Shown in pieces: positions 45,052 to 57,590 of a DNA stretch of 64,000 nucleotides (positions are counted from its first letter, which is position 1; the number at the start of each line of letters is the position of its first letter). Under the pieces are notes generated by a model that worked only from the letters and a program-made list of their open reading frames with translations, was not told where the DNA came from and ran no database searches. The position numbers and the translations under genes are program-made. This DNA is from Bimuria novae-zelandiae CBS 107.79. Its lineage: Eukaryota; Ascomycota; Dothideomycetes; Pleosporales; Didymosphaeriaceae. The stretch is from NCBI GenBank assembly GCA_010015655.1, contig ML976696.1:423252-487251 (forward strand), given 5' to 3'.

Positions 45052-46745
45052 ACTAGTTACTAAAATAAAAAAAAGCTTAATTATAGCTTACGCTTTAAGC
45101 TATTAAAGGAGACACGCTACTCTTAATTCTATACGTTATAATAGTTTATAGTAATATTAAAAGTATACTAAGATAAAGACGTGCTAAAGTAAATTTTTAA
45201 CCTAACTATATACCTAACTTTATAAATCTTCAAAAAAAGTAGGTAATTTATTTAATATATATTTAACTTAAATGCGCAAGGATTTCTATCCTAATTTATT
45301 ATTATTAAAGATATAACTAATTTTTTATTAGCTAAGTAGCGCCGTAAGCCTATTAGCTAAAACTAGGCTATAAACTTTATAAAGCGCTAACTAGAGGTCT
45401 AAGTTAAGTTTAGATAAAAGTATAATTATAAAAGAGCCCTCTATAAGATTCCTAAAGTTATATAGGGCTAGTTCAAGCTTATAAAGAATACTAAAGCTAA
45501 GTATAGTATCCTAGATAAGAATATTTATAAATGTAAGAAAACTAGCTTTATAATAGGTAAAATATTAATAAAAGTAGTTATTATATACTCTAAGCGTTAA
45601 GGTAGGCTAAAATGCATACAGTAAAATAATTAAACATAGATTATAACTATTTAGGATATTAATATAATAGGCGAGGTAATTCTACACTTTTTTATAGTTT
45701 AGGATAAGTACCACGTCCCTACCTAACATAAAAAGAAGAATCTACCTTATAATTAGGTTATTATATTCCCTAAAAATAACTTAATAATACATAAGCTTAG
45801 TCCATAGTGGCTAAAGCACTTTAATAAGTATATAAGAATGCGTATTATTAGTATAGTATATTTACTTATTATTAATAACTCTAAGAGCTATGACTCCTTT
45901 AAATTCTAAAACTATTATAAAGAGAATAGGATTATTACCATTTATATGCCTTTATATTTATTGTACCTCCTATAATTACTTAATATAGACTATTTCATAT
46001 TATTAAAGAAGGCGTATAGACGCTAAGCTAAGGATCTAATACGTAACTATATTACGTATATTACTAAAATTAAGTTCTTACCGTACTTTATTACTATTTT
46101 TAATGCTTTTAAGGCGCTAGCCTATATCCTCTTAACCTAAAAGTAATATTATTAAAACTCAACGTTTGCCTACGCACACTACTACTAGTAGCTAATAATA
46201 GCCTATAGTTATTATAAAAGCCTAGTAATACCCTAGAATTTAGGTTATAAATAACGCTAGTAAAGGAGAAAATTAAAGACACCTAAATAATTTCCTAATA
46301 AGTATAGTCAAGGTCTTAAAAAATATTAAAAGGCGTAATAATAGTAGCGTATAAGCTAGAATTAGCGTAAAAGCAGATTACTAAGCTTTAAGCTACTAAT
46401 AAGGCTACTACGCGATAAAAATTATGTTAAAGAAAGTAATTATAGTAAAAAACAGTTTTTATAGCTAAAGAGGACTAGTAGCCAGCTACTTTAAAGGACT
46501 TTACGGTGCGTAGTAATAAGAAAAAAAGAATACGCGCTAGTAAAGGTAAACTAACTTAATAGCGCTATAAATATTATAGTAAGATTAGGTATAATTCGCG
46601 CACGTATTAAAAAGAAGTAAAAGTATGTTTTAAGTAAATTAGCCTACTATAATTTTTTATAACTATTTATGCACATTCTATACTATTATATAGAATATAG
46701 AGTTTAATAGGGTCTTGAGATTTCCGGTCACTCGCTTGTGGAGTA

Positions 46746-46986
46746 CATTAATAAATAGGTTAAATATAATAATAGAAGCCTATTCTCGTATTCCTATATA
46801 CAAGTGCTGTCCTATAGATCCTAGAGTCCTATTTGTCCTAAAGTCTTTAATGCCAAGATACTTCTAAGACTTTTAATAATCCTAGGACGCGTAACTTATA
46901 ATGTAATCTGTGGCTAAGTTAGATTTCTTTAGCTAGGGCGTACAGATGAATGCTAATGCCCCACCCTTATATATTGGATCCTAATA
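46746..46986 (-). repeat. Gypsy-2 LTR, second part
   Basis: Continuation of the reverse-oriented LTR after the nested insertion. As reverse complement it aligns with 51931-52150. It borders a polypurine tract on the minus strand (46987-47000, GAGAGGGGAGCTAA), which marks it as a 3' LTR. Confidence 0.8.
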
Positions 46987-47578
46987 TTAGCTCCCCTCTC
47001 TATATAAGTAGCTAGGTGCTTAAGGAGTCAAAGGTGTTAAAAGAACACTTATAAATTTAATAAATAGTCTAAAGTAAAGTCTTAGACGTTAAATTTATAT
47101 ATCTAGAGTTTATATAACTAAATGTTAAAAATCTAAGATAATAACTAGGTGTTGCCTATTATATATCTCCATGCCCTTTATTAGAAGTAAAGATAAATCT
47201 TTGTATCTTATCTTACTATCCTAAACGTGATTCATGTGGGATCCTATAGTAAGTTACTAACTAGTATAGCTATTATATCTAGAGCCATTTCTTAGCTTTA
47301 TTTTAAACTTAGTATTTATCGCTAGTATTAGCTTAAGCTTCTTTTTAAGCAATTTAATTCCCTCTTTATACTTTTTAAGAAATCTTACTATACGTTCGAC
47401 CATTATCTTATCTTAGTGTTTACCTTTAAACTTAAGTTTTATAGTTAGTATTCTGATTTTATTCTTTAGAGTCTAGAGGGTAAAGGGCTATATTATCCTA
47501 ATTCATATTAAAGTTTTATATAGTTACTTATTATCTACGTATAATCCATTTATTATTTTAAGCCTCTTACTAGGTCTG
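46987..47578 (-). mobile_element. Gypsy-2 interior fragment
   Basis: Sequence upstream (minus strand) of the Gypsy-2 3' LTR. It begins with the polypurine tract and includes a lysine-rich frame (FLKKYKEGIKLLKKKLKL) of unknown identity. Truncated at 47579 by Gypsy-3. Too decayed to assign domains. Confidence 0.5.
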
Positions 47579-48072
47579 TGTTACGATCACAAATCCCACA
47601 GAAACAAAGGAACCAGACAATTACGCTAAGAGGATTTTCGTTAGCAAAATGACCAGAGTAAAGGAACATAAGGAAATACGGGATAGCTTAGGTTAGTAGT
47701 TACATAACAGGGTCCCGCATAACACGAGGCCCCGTGGGACCTTAAGGGTCCTAGGATCTTAGGATCTTAGCGTGACTATAATAATAATTTTTATAATAGT
47801 AAGGACTAAAATAGATAGTATATAATTTAATAATTCCTCTATACCTTTCCTACTCTTTATAGTTAACTTATTAACACTAGGAGTAAATCTCTTATAATAG
47901 ATTTATAAATTTCCTAGTAGTTATTTTATAGTTTATTATAGAATAAAATTATTTGCAAATAACTTTATTATTATCTCTAGTTTTTAACTACTAAATATCT
48001 ATAAGTTGCTTTATCCTTAACCTATCCTCTCCCTACCTAGAATAGGCTTAGGTACGTATAGTCCTTGTAACA
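47579..48072 (+). repeat. Gypsy-3 5' LTR
   Basis: 494 bp. Less mutated than its partner in the first 100 bp (for example GATCACAAATCCCACAG against AATTATAAACCCTATAC in the 3' copy). Confidence 0.9.
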
Positions 48073-48229
48073 CTTTAACTACCTAAAAGTCTAAAATAAT
48101 ATAACAATACTATTAAGTACTACTAGCTTAGGGGTCTTAATAGGAAGTAGTGCTTCTAGGCTAACTATAAACTTAATAATATTACTTACTAATAAAGCTA
48201 ATAGATTACGTTCTAGCTACTATAACTAT

Positions 48230-50432
48230 AGGAAGAATATTCTTTAAGGTTCCGAAAATCTATAAAGGCAAATAAAAAGGACTTAAAGCATTTCTTATAA
48301 ATATAGAACTATACTACTAATATAATAAAGATATTTTTAGAACTAATTAGTCTAAAATACTGGTAGCAGGTATGTATATAAAGGGTAAGATAGCTAAATA
48401 GCTTTAATCCCTTACTAAGGATTAACAAAAAATAAAAATAAAATATTGGAGTGCAATAATAAAACTAAAAAGAGTTTTAAGAACTAGACATCTTTTACGG
48501 AATAGATCTAAATTATATTTAAAGAAGTTAATAAGGAATAATAAGTTAAATGCAAGATATAAAGGCTTAAATAAATAAAATTAGCTAGCGCCTATATAGC
48601 TAAGTTTAGACGCCTATAAGCTAAAATTAATTAGGATGACGTCTTACTTTAAGTAGCTTACTATAACAGGCTAAAAGAAAGCGTTAGGGATAAGTTTACT
48701 TATTCTAATAAGGTAGATAACCTAGAGAAACTCGTAAAGCTAGTTGTATAGATTAAAAATTAACTATATAAATAATAGTTAGAAAAGCAAGAGGGTAATC
48801 GCATCTAACATAATATTAAAAAAAGTTAGAAACTACGAAAGGGTCATAATAAAAAAAACGTAATAGCTAATAAAGCTTAAGAACAGAAAGTAAGGAAGTG
48901 GTAAAAGGGCTATAATAATAGAATATCTAACTAAGAGTAAAAATAACACTTTAATAAAAAAGCGTGCTAAGGATACAGAGAATAAGGTTATTTCTAAAAG
49001 AATTATTTAAGAAATTATAAAGGATAAAGGATAAAGTAAAAAGATTAAATTATTTACGTAGTAATAGCTACGCCGCGGACACTAACACCTATACTACTAA
49101 AAATAAATAAAAATAAAGTCTCTACTATAGAACTCGAGGTTCTAGAGACACTAGAAGAAGCGGAATAAAGGATAGTACTAGAATATAAGATCCCTTTCTA
49201 GTTATTAGAAAGAAAGTGCTAGATATGTAATAGCTAAATATATATACCCTAAGAATATACGCAAAAGATTAAACTTAAAAGTCTAAAAACTATACTAATC
49301 TATATGTTTGCTATAAAATACTCAGGAAATGTACTAGTACGAGGATAGTATGTTAAGATTTAAAAATAATATAAGAAGATAGCCTAGTTCCTTTATAATA
49401 AAAAGAACTACTAACTATATTAGATAAAAATAGCCTAAGTAGTAATATTGCTAAGAGACCCTAAGTACAAGTTTATTAATAATTATAAACTAATAATAAA
49501 GTACTATAAACATTTTCCCGACGAATAGTTACGACACTATAAGGAATTAGGATAGTAGAAATGCTTTAATAACAAATGCTAAATGCATAAAGTCTATAAG
49601 GAAGCCACAGGCTAGTACCCTAAAGGCATAAACTTAGAATTAATAGTAATTATAGGAAACTAATAGGCAAAGGGCGTAAGTTCTAATTACCTATAATAAA
49701 TTAGGTGACTAGATTATAATAGGGATTGTCTGGAGCACCTATGTTAAAAAGAACAAATAGTAGTATTAGAAATTACACTACTATATTATAATCTAACATT
49801 TTAAAAGTATCTAGTTACAGGATGCATACAACATGGAGAATCCTAAAAAAAAAAAAGGTCTAGCGAATTAAGAATACTAGGAGCACCTATAAAGCACTTT
49901 ACTAAAAATAGTAAAAAAAGACTAAAACTAATACTAAGATAAATAAAACTATATAAATTTAGATTAAGAAAGTAAAGGCTTCCTAGGACCTTATTAAGTA
50001 GGCTAATAACAAGTTAGAAAACTAAGGCATCACTAGACAAAAGACCATACTAGTAGAAACGCAACTAAAAAGATAAAAAAGGTAAAAATATGCAAAGATA
50101 GCCTATAAGTAACTAAAGAAGTTATAATTAGTAGCTACTCAGTAATAGCGCTAATAGACCCTAGAGTAACTAGATATCTAATATCTCCTAAAATAGTAGA
50201 GAAATATAACCTGCCTTATAAAAATAAAGAGACACTAGTATAGGTAGAAATAGTAAATAGGACGTTATCTTAAGGATATAGCAAAGGCTAGTTGCGTCTT
50301 AAAACAACGCTATTACCTATTAGTCTACATAAATTCTAAAGCTAATATAGCTTTACGATAATAGATCTTAAAAGGTTAAAAGTAATTATTAGTTATAACT
50401 AGCTTCTTAAACACAACCCTATTATTAACTAG
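48230..50432 (+). pseudogene. Gypsy-3 gag, linker and protease, mutated
   Basis: Gag helices around LASAYIAKFRRLQAKI, then a knuckle relic, a linker with HFPDE-LRHYKELG and a Cys/His group CFNNKCQMHK, and protease sequence around ALIDPRVT and LISPKIVEKYNL. Stops are TAA/TAG throughout. The frame ends at LLKHNPII just before the foreign segment. Confidence 0.75.
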
Positions 50433-51384
50433 TAAAGAAAACGCTACTTAGCTAAAAGCATTCCTTATTCTAGATTAACTTATATAATACTACAGCATTC
50501 TAAAGATAATTATTAGTAATAGAGACAAGTGTTTTACCTTGAACTACTAAATATTACTTATAGCACTTATTAAAATAAAATGAAAATTATTAACAGCCTA
50601 CTATCCACAGACAGACGGACAAACGGAACGTATAAATTAAATAATCGAGACATACCTACGCATCCACTACAACGACTAAAAGAATAACTAGATTTCTCTA
50701 TCACTTATAGTACAACTAGTATACAATAATAAAGTATTAGTAGTAATATGATATATACTAATCTATATAAGCTACAAAAGGCACCTATATCTCTTTAATT
50801 AAATATTTCTTATAGTAATTAGGACAGAAAAAGCGATTAACATTGTAGAAACTATAAAAAAGATATATAAATAACTCTAATTGTTTTTAAGAAAGCTTAA
50901 TAGTAAAGCATTTCTTATATAAACTAAAAAAAAAAAACGGCACCTTAGCTAAAGAAGGGGGATAAAGCATATTTACCTATAAAAAATCTCTAAACCTAAA
51001 AAAAGAAATACAAGAAACTAAATTATATTACGGTTAAACAATTTTTTTTTCTAAATAAGTATTACTAGTTAACTATTATTTAGAACTACTACTAGATATA
51101 AAGCTATACTTAGTATTTTACGTTCACTAATTAGAATCCGCAGACCCTAAAACACTAGTTAAAATAACCTTTTATTACTAACCTAAGAAAGAAAATAAAT
51201 TTAAAGTTAAATAAATACTCTAGCATACGGATTAGTCACGCACGTACCTTATTAAGCAAAAAGGATACTTATATAGTAAAAACACTTAGGAACTAGAGAA
51301 CTACTTATAAAACTATTAAAAAATAATCTAATAATACTAGCGTACTATTACGTAATAGAAAAGGAAGGCTTTAACTAGATCGTA

Positions 51385-51775
51385 GACTAGTCTATTACCT
51401 TAGCACCTAAAACAGTATTAGGATTAATTAATACTATTACTTAAGTAAGCTTCTTATAAGCCTTTAAGGTTTCTAACTTATTTATTATAGATATACTATA
51501 ATTAAATAACTTTTATTTTTTTTAACTTCTTGCGCTAATCACATAAGCGTGCTATTTTCTCTTATACTAGATAAGTACGCAAGAGCACTGTATAAGTAAG
51601 TTCTTCTTCTATCTAAAGTTTTGCTTCCTCCTTAGCTTCTAACTTTTCTAATCTTTCTAACCTAGCGTCTATTTTTAAATAATCTAGTAAAAAAATCTAT
51701 TCTGGCTCACAATTCTAATTACTATACTAAATATAATTTATGCACTTCGAGTGCAGCGACGATAGACTATAGGGC
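51385..51775 (-). pseudogene. Antisense ORF of the truncated Gypsy
   Basis: Same position and plan as the antisense ORF of Gypsy-1: HSKCINYI-YSN-NCEPE, then an acidic/basic helical stretch (DARLERLEKLEAKEEAKL, IEEELTYTVLLRTYLV, RKKLKKIKVI). Interruptions are TAA/TAG only. Confidence 0.5.
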
Positions 51776-51930
51776 AACTACTTATTAGTGTAGTACGTAC
51801 ACGCGACTATAGCGAACACGTAGTTTTACTTAAAATAATTAGCTTACAAATAATAGTATTAGGTAGATTAAAAAAGCAGCTTTATAGATAGTTAACTTAT
51901 AAGGATAGTAAGCCTAGAGAGGGGAGCTAA

Positions 51931-52362
51931 TATTAAGATCTATTAAGATCTAATATAATATAAGCGGATTATTAGCACTTATCTATTCGTCTAGCTAAGA
52001 ATACTAACTTAGTTATAAGTCACGTAATAAATTACGCATCCTAGAAGTATCAGGAATCGTAGAAGTATCTTAGTATATAAGACTTTAGGACTTATAGGAC
52101 TATTAGGATTTATAGGATTAATGATATATATAGAAACATTAAGTATAGCCCTTTTATACTCGTGTTTAATCTAAGTTATTAATCTATTATTTAACCCATA
52201 CTTTAACTTTAGTTAATTTGTTTATAATCGCACACTACCTTTAATACTAATAACCCTATTAATATATGTAAGCTATTAATAACCCTTTCTTACTTTATAG
52301 TACTCTTATCTAAGAACTAACCTTAGCCCCTTTAGGACCAGCTACCCCATAGGGAATTAATA
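51931..52362 (+). repeat. Gypsy-2-family 3' LTR
   Basis: 432 bp, starting TATTAAGATC (RIP form of TGTTAGGATC) and ending TTAATA (from TTAACA). Confidence 0.82.
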
Positions 52363-52699
52363 CCTTTACTATTAGGTATAATGATATATCTTATATTTTA
52401 TAAATTACTTCTAAAAATAACACCCTATGACACTCTAGTTAAAACTAAGTTATATTTAGAAGATAATAAGTACAAGATTAAAGAAATAAAGAATCTAAAG
52501 ATAATTTAGGATTAGCCTAAATACTTAGTTAAATTGAAGAAATAGCTAGAATAATATAATATTTAAAAACTAAAAGAAAATCTTATAAACTATAAAAGAT
52601 TATTAATAAATTACTACGAATAACACCGTTAGACGAGAAATCGGCAAGGAAAGAAGAAATGAAAAAAAAAAAAAATTAAATAAGGAAGAATTAGCTTAT

Positions 52700-53045
52700 A
52701 ACTAGCTTAAATTAGCCTTTAGAGGTGCGAGTTGCGATAGTTCGCCAATATTAATAGCAATTATACTCTTTAGATCCTCTTTCTCTTTTTTTCTCTCTAT
52801 CGCTTCTATTACATTGGTAATACGAAGATCGTGCCAAGCGTAAGCGTGCTCCTTTTTCTTCACCTCTACTAACTCTTGCTTAAAGCGGGCAGCTAACTCC
52901 CTAGTAAGGCGTTTCTTACTCTTTTCCTTCTAAACGTGCTTCTAATCTTTCTTAGGGACCTATAGGCTACACTTAGCGTAGACTAAGATACAACTAGTAT
53001 ACTATCTAAATGTAGGATTTATAAAGCAACGTAGCTTTAACTTTT
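52700..53045 (-). pseudogene. Antisense ORF of Gypsy-3
   Basis: Cys patch LRCFINPTFR-YTSCILVYAKC followed by a long charged helix (KRLTRELAARFKQELVEVKK, EAIERKKEKEDLKSI). The pattern Y-x-x-CI-x-x-YA-x-C resembles the Gypsy-1 version. Only TAG codons interrupt the Cys part; the helical part is open for about 85 codons. Confidence 0.55.
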
Positions 53046-53291
53046 AATACTACTTATAACCTAATACTATTTTTAAACTTTAAAACTGTACTAAATCTAC
53101 GTAAGCACAACGTTTCGCTATAAAAAATATTTTTTTAATCTAATTAGTAAAGTAAGGAAAATTAAAAGTAGGCTATAATCTACCTTAAACCGTAGGTACG
53201 TATACCTTTATAAAAATTAACACTTACGCGCTAATAATATAGTAATATAATAAATAAGGTATTAAGATAATAGCATTAAAAGAGGGGATAG

Positions 53292-53789
53292 TGTTACAAT
53301 TATAAACCCTATACAAATAAAGAAACTAAATAATTACGCTAAGAGGATTATTATTAGCAAAATACCTAAAGTAAAGGAATATAAGAAAACGCGGAATAGC
53401 TTAGGTTTGTAGTTATATAATAGGGTCTTGTATAATACGAGGCCCTATGGGACCTTAAAGGTCTTATGGATTTTAAGGTCTTAGCAGGACTATAATAATA
53501 ATTCTAATAATAGTAAGGACTAATATAGATAGTATATAATTTAATAATTCCTCTATACCTTTCCTACTCCTTATAGTTAACATATTAACACTACGAGTAT
53601 ATTTTTTATAATAGATTAGTAAATCTCCTAGTAGTTATTCTATAGTTTATTATAGAATTAGATTATTAGTAATTAATCTTATTATTATTATTCCTAGCTT
53701 TTAACTACTAAATATTTGTACGGTGCTTTATCCTTAACCTATCCTCCCCTCACCTGGAACAGGCTTAGGTACGTATAGCCCTTGTAATA
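53292..53789 (+). repeat. Gypsy-3 3' LTR
   Basis: 498 bp, aligned over its whole length with 47579-48072. Confidence 0.9.
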
Positions 53790-55850
53790 ACGGTATACTA
53801 GACGACTTTTATATAGCATAACTAGACAAGATTCTTATCTTCTTAGAAGACCTACTATAGCACGAGGAGCATATTGCTTAGGTACTAAGACGTCTTAGCA
53901 ATGCAGGGCTTTAGGCTAATATTAAAAAAAGTAAATTTATAATAATAAAAATATAATTCCTTAGCCTTAGTATTCGTACGTAAGGTATTTAAAAGAATCT
54001 AGAGAAAGTTACTACTATATAGAACTAGTTAGTATTTATTTCAGCTAAAGCTGTATAGTTATTTTTAAGTTTTTATATCTTTTACTAGACTTTCCTTAAA
54101 GCGTATTATTAGACTACCTATAAAGCTCCTTAAGAAGGGCGCTTAGCATGCCCTTAATAAGTAAGAACTTATAGCTTTTTAATAAGGTAAAGACCTTATA
54201 CTATAAAATAATATACTTATTACTCTCCCTATCGCGTGATACGCATAGAGACAAATATACCTAATAGTATTATTATTAGCATACTTTTCTAGCTATAAGA
54301 TAATAGACTATAGCGGCCTATATCTTTTTATTTTAAGATAATAAGTAGTCCGTAGATAAACTATAATACATATAATAAAGAGATGCTAGCTATAATTTAT
54401 AGCCTTAAAGGGTAGTGATCTTATCTTATTGGTCTATAAATAATAGAGCTATTTAGCGCTATTACTAACTATTAAGCGCTAAATTACTTCTCTATTAAGC
54501 AAAAACTTACTCCTTAATAGATATACTAAGTAATAATAGTAGCTAATTTTAACTTAAAGCTTACCTACTAACTAGACACTACTAACGTAGTGGCTAACGC
54601 GCTATTATGCAAGTAGGAGAAACTATAGACTTAAAAGAATAAGGATAAGGTAGCCTGTATAAGGACCTTCTTATAAGCTAAGTAGCTAGATATTAATATA
54701 ATGTAAGAAGCTATAACTTAGCTTACTAATTTTATTACTTAATGATTACAGCGTTAGAGGATTAAAATTATTATAATAGACATCTTTATAGCTTTCCCTT
54801 TTATAGAGGATCGCTATATCCTTATTAATTAAGTAATTAAAATAAACTAAAATTATAATAGATTACAAAAGCTGCTGGAACTAGCTCTATCTAATAACTG
54901 AAATCTATAAAAGCTAAATAATTAAGATCTACTTTTATACTAAAATTAGCTAATTATGCTAATGGTTAGCTTTTTACACACCTACCTAATTTAAGTAGTC
55001 TACGCTATATAGCTTGCTACTTACTTTAAAAAAAAAGTTAGCTAAGCTACTTAGAAATTAGTACTACTAGCTAAATCTAGTAAAGGATATAGATACCTAC
55101 GTTACTATCTATAAAACTTACTAATAGAGCTATACACCTTGCAACTGCACCCTAGGACTACTTAAGTTATTATTAATACATAAGTAAGTATATTAAGACG
55201 TTATAACATACTTTAAGTTATTTTTACCTAATAAGAAAGGGTATAATAATACCTTTATTATAATTAACTACTTAAGTAAGCACTGTTTCTTACTACCCTG
55301 CCACAAGATAACTATGATAGAATAGGCTATAAATATATACTATTACTATATCTGGCCCTGTGTATGGCCCGTCTAAGTCTATTATTTTTAATTAAGTCCT
55401 GTAGTTTATCTTAGCATTTATAAGCGAGCTATACTAACTTATAAGTATTAAGTAAAAGCTCTTAATAGCCTATTATTCTTATACTAATAACAATATAAAA
55501 ATTATAAATTAGTACCTTAACTAGCGCCTTCGCCTATTTATTAACTACTACTAAAATAACTAGTCTAACCTACTATCCTATAGAGACTAGGTTTTGGCTA
55601 TACTGTCTTATAAGACTATAGGCCTCTTGTTATATAAAATTAAGTTTAGATATTAGCCTACTTACTATTAGGACTAGGAGGAGGAGGTAAGGACCTTAGC
55701 TACTACTTATAAGTAGATATAAAAAAAAATTCGTAGAACTACGCAAGAGTTTAATATAATACTATAAAACTAGCTATAATGTTACAAGCTTAAGGAACCT
55801 AGACTATGGCACTATAATAACTAAAGATAGATAGAGGGAGGTGGATAAGG
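53790..55850 (+). pseudogene. Gypsy-4 reverse transcriptase to integrase, mutated, 5' truncated
   Basis: Begins within reverse transcriptase (LDKILIFLEDLL, VLRRLSNAGL, NIKKSKFI), then RNase H (RPISFYSKI, YNTYNKEMLAIIYSLKGW) and integrase-like sequence to about 55.8 kb. A different family from Gypsy-1. It ends at a purine tract (AGAGGGAGGTGGATAAGG) next to an LTR. Confidence 0.78.
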
Positions 55851-56180
55851 TGTACTATAGCTAGCCTGCGAGGACTTGCGGGGCCGCTTAGGTTAGCAGA
55901 GGTCACGTGATCACGATCCGCCAAGAACCAGCTTCGATGTCGGATTAAGGATAATCCGCTAAGGAATAGGACAATTATCGGATTACTTAAAAATAGAGGA
56001 ATAAATAGACTAGTATATAGTATAATAAGTTTCTTATATTATTTCTTTCTTTATAGTTAACTTATATATCTTCTTTACGAGTACGTTTTCTAATATAAAC
56101 TAATAGTTATCTTATTTCTTATAATATTAAATTATATAGCTACGCGCTAAGTTATCGCATTAACTTATACTACTAAATAA
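55851..56180 (+). repeat. LTR after Gypsy-4 (single copy in the window)
   Basis: Starts TGTACTATAGC after the purine tract and is GC-richer in its first 100 bp. The right limit is approximate. No second copy was found, so it may be the 3' LTR of Gypsy-4, the 5' LTR of Gypsy-5, or shared. Confidence 0.55.
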
Positions 56181-57590
56181 TTTATAAGACGCCTTATTAC
56201 TTTACTACTCTAACTTAAATTAGACTAAGCAAGTGCACCTTATAACGCTTTAATTACTTTATAGTATAATAGCTAGACTAAGCATGACCCTAGCTATTTT
56301 AGTAATTAAGTCTACTATTACCTTAAGCCTTTTAGCTTCTATGGTCTAGAACGTAGCCTCTAAATAAGTAAAATAAATTAAGGAACTATAAAGGCTTATA
56401 AAATAATTAACTAGTTAAGTTATAGTAACTTTTAAATAGTAACCTAAAATACCCTTACCTAACCCTTATAATAGATAAATAGGACCCGAAACGTTTCTTA
56501 CAAAAATAAAGTTATATATTTATTATAACTAAAAGATGTTCCTAACGGAATAGGACTAAATCCTAGTAACAGACATAAATATAAAGGGTAAAACTAACTA
56601 ATAGACGCACCCTATAACAAAGTAATATCTAGAATACGATAGTAATCTAGATAAATGTAAAAAACACGTAAAGGAAGCCTTTGCTAACTAGAATACGTTT
56701 AAAAAAGCTCTAGATAAAATGTTTAGCACCATTAATACGAAGTATTAGGCTAAATAATAGCTATAACATTTATAAGAAATAAAATTAGCTAATAACTATA
56801 TAGCTAAATTTAAATAGCACTAATCCCTAATCGACTAGGATAAGTCGTCACTTATAGTTATATACTATAATAGCTTAAAGGAAGAAGTTAAGGATATGCT
56901 AGTCTATACTCTAAGGACTATCTAACTAAAAGAACTATAAACGGATACTTAATAGGCTAATAATTAATTTTAGAAATAACGCTAGGAGCGTAAAAATAAA
57001 AATTAAAGATTTATAAAAAAGAATAGTCCTGTCCTTATCTATCTAAAACAAGATTTAAATAGAGATATTATTATAACTAATAAAGTCCGTTAGCACAAGA
57101 AGCAGACTAATAAGGATAAAAAGCCTAAATAAACTAAATAAAATGAGGGTACTATCTCTCCTAAAGAAAAGTAATAATAATTAAAGAATAAAGTATGCCT
57201 TTGCTATAGAGAACAAGGACACTTTATAAAAGACTATAAAAAATAAAAGATAAAGATTAATATAACTAGCCACCTTAATATAGCAATAGCTACGTTTACC
57301 TTAGCCATAGACAAGGAAGGTCTCACACAGAAAATCTCTAATTAGATAGAGTAGGCAGAAGAATAAATAGTTTTATAAAAATATAAAATCTTTTACTAAC
57401 TAGTAAATAGAATATACTAGATATATAATAGTAGAATATATTACCTACCTTAGTATACTAAGAAGATAATCGTACAAGAACCGCATGCTTAGGACGTCTA
57501 CTAGCTAGCTAAAAAGCTATAAGGGGTCTTAGCACGCTACCTATACTAAATTATAATAGTTGAATAATATACACGCGCAAAATAGTAGTA

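Larger units (their letters stand above)
38140..46743 (+). mobile_element. Fot1/pogo-like transposon (copy B) split by Gypsy-1
   Basis: Terminal repeats at 38140-38159 and 46724-46743 share CACAAGCGAGTGACCGG in opposite orientation and are flanked by TA. Removing the inserted Gypsy element and its duplicated ACTAG leaves 1793 bp, the usual size for Fot1-like elements. The part from 45057 to 46723 reads forward as a mutated DDE transposase (for example VCLRTLL and a C-terminal basic region), full of TAA/TAG. Confidence 0.83.
50434..52362 (+). mobile_element. Truncated Gypsy (family 2): integrase to 3' LTR
   Basis: Starts inside integrase ([31 protein letters not shown]), continues through a chromodomain-like end, an antisense ORF, a purine tract (GAGAGGGGAGCTAA) and a 432-bp LTR at 51931-52362. 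The LTR is the same family as the one at 37967/46746. It has no 5' half, so it arrived by a truncated insertion or by recombination. Confidence 0.8.
47579..53789 (+). mobile_element. Gypsy-3: LTR retrotransposon, rearranged
   Basis: Bounded by direct LTRs at 47579-48072 and 53292-53789 (TGTTAC...TAACA, the 3' copy ending TAATA by mutation) with a purine tract GAGGGGATAG before the 3' LTR. Interior: gag (about 48.2-49.05 kb, with a degenerate zinc knuckle CKGYREQGYF-like), a gag-pol linker with CFNNKCQMHK, an aspartic protease (50.13-50.42 kb), then a break into an unrelated Gypsy 3' half (50434-52362), then a chromodomain-like end at 52.4-52.65 kb. Reverse transcriptase, RNase H and integrase of this family are absent. 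No clear target duplication is visible. Confidence 0.85.

Noticed and set aside
38241..45056. CRISPR-like or satellite repeat interpretation of the repeated blocks
   Set aside because: The repeats are LTRs with TG...CA ends, purine tract and target duplication; the 53-bp tandem units lie inside the LTRs and there are no spacers.
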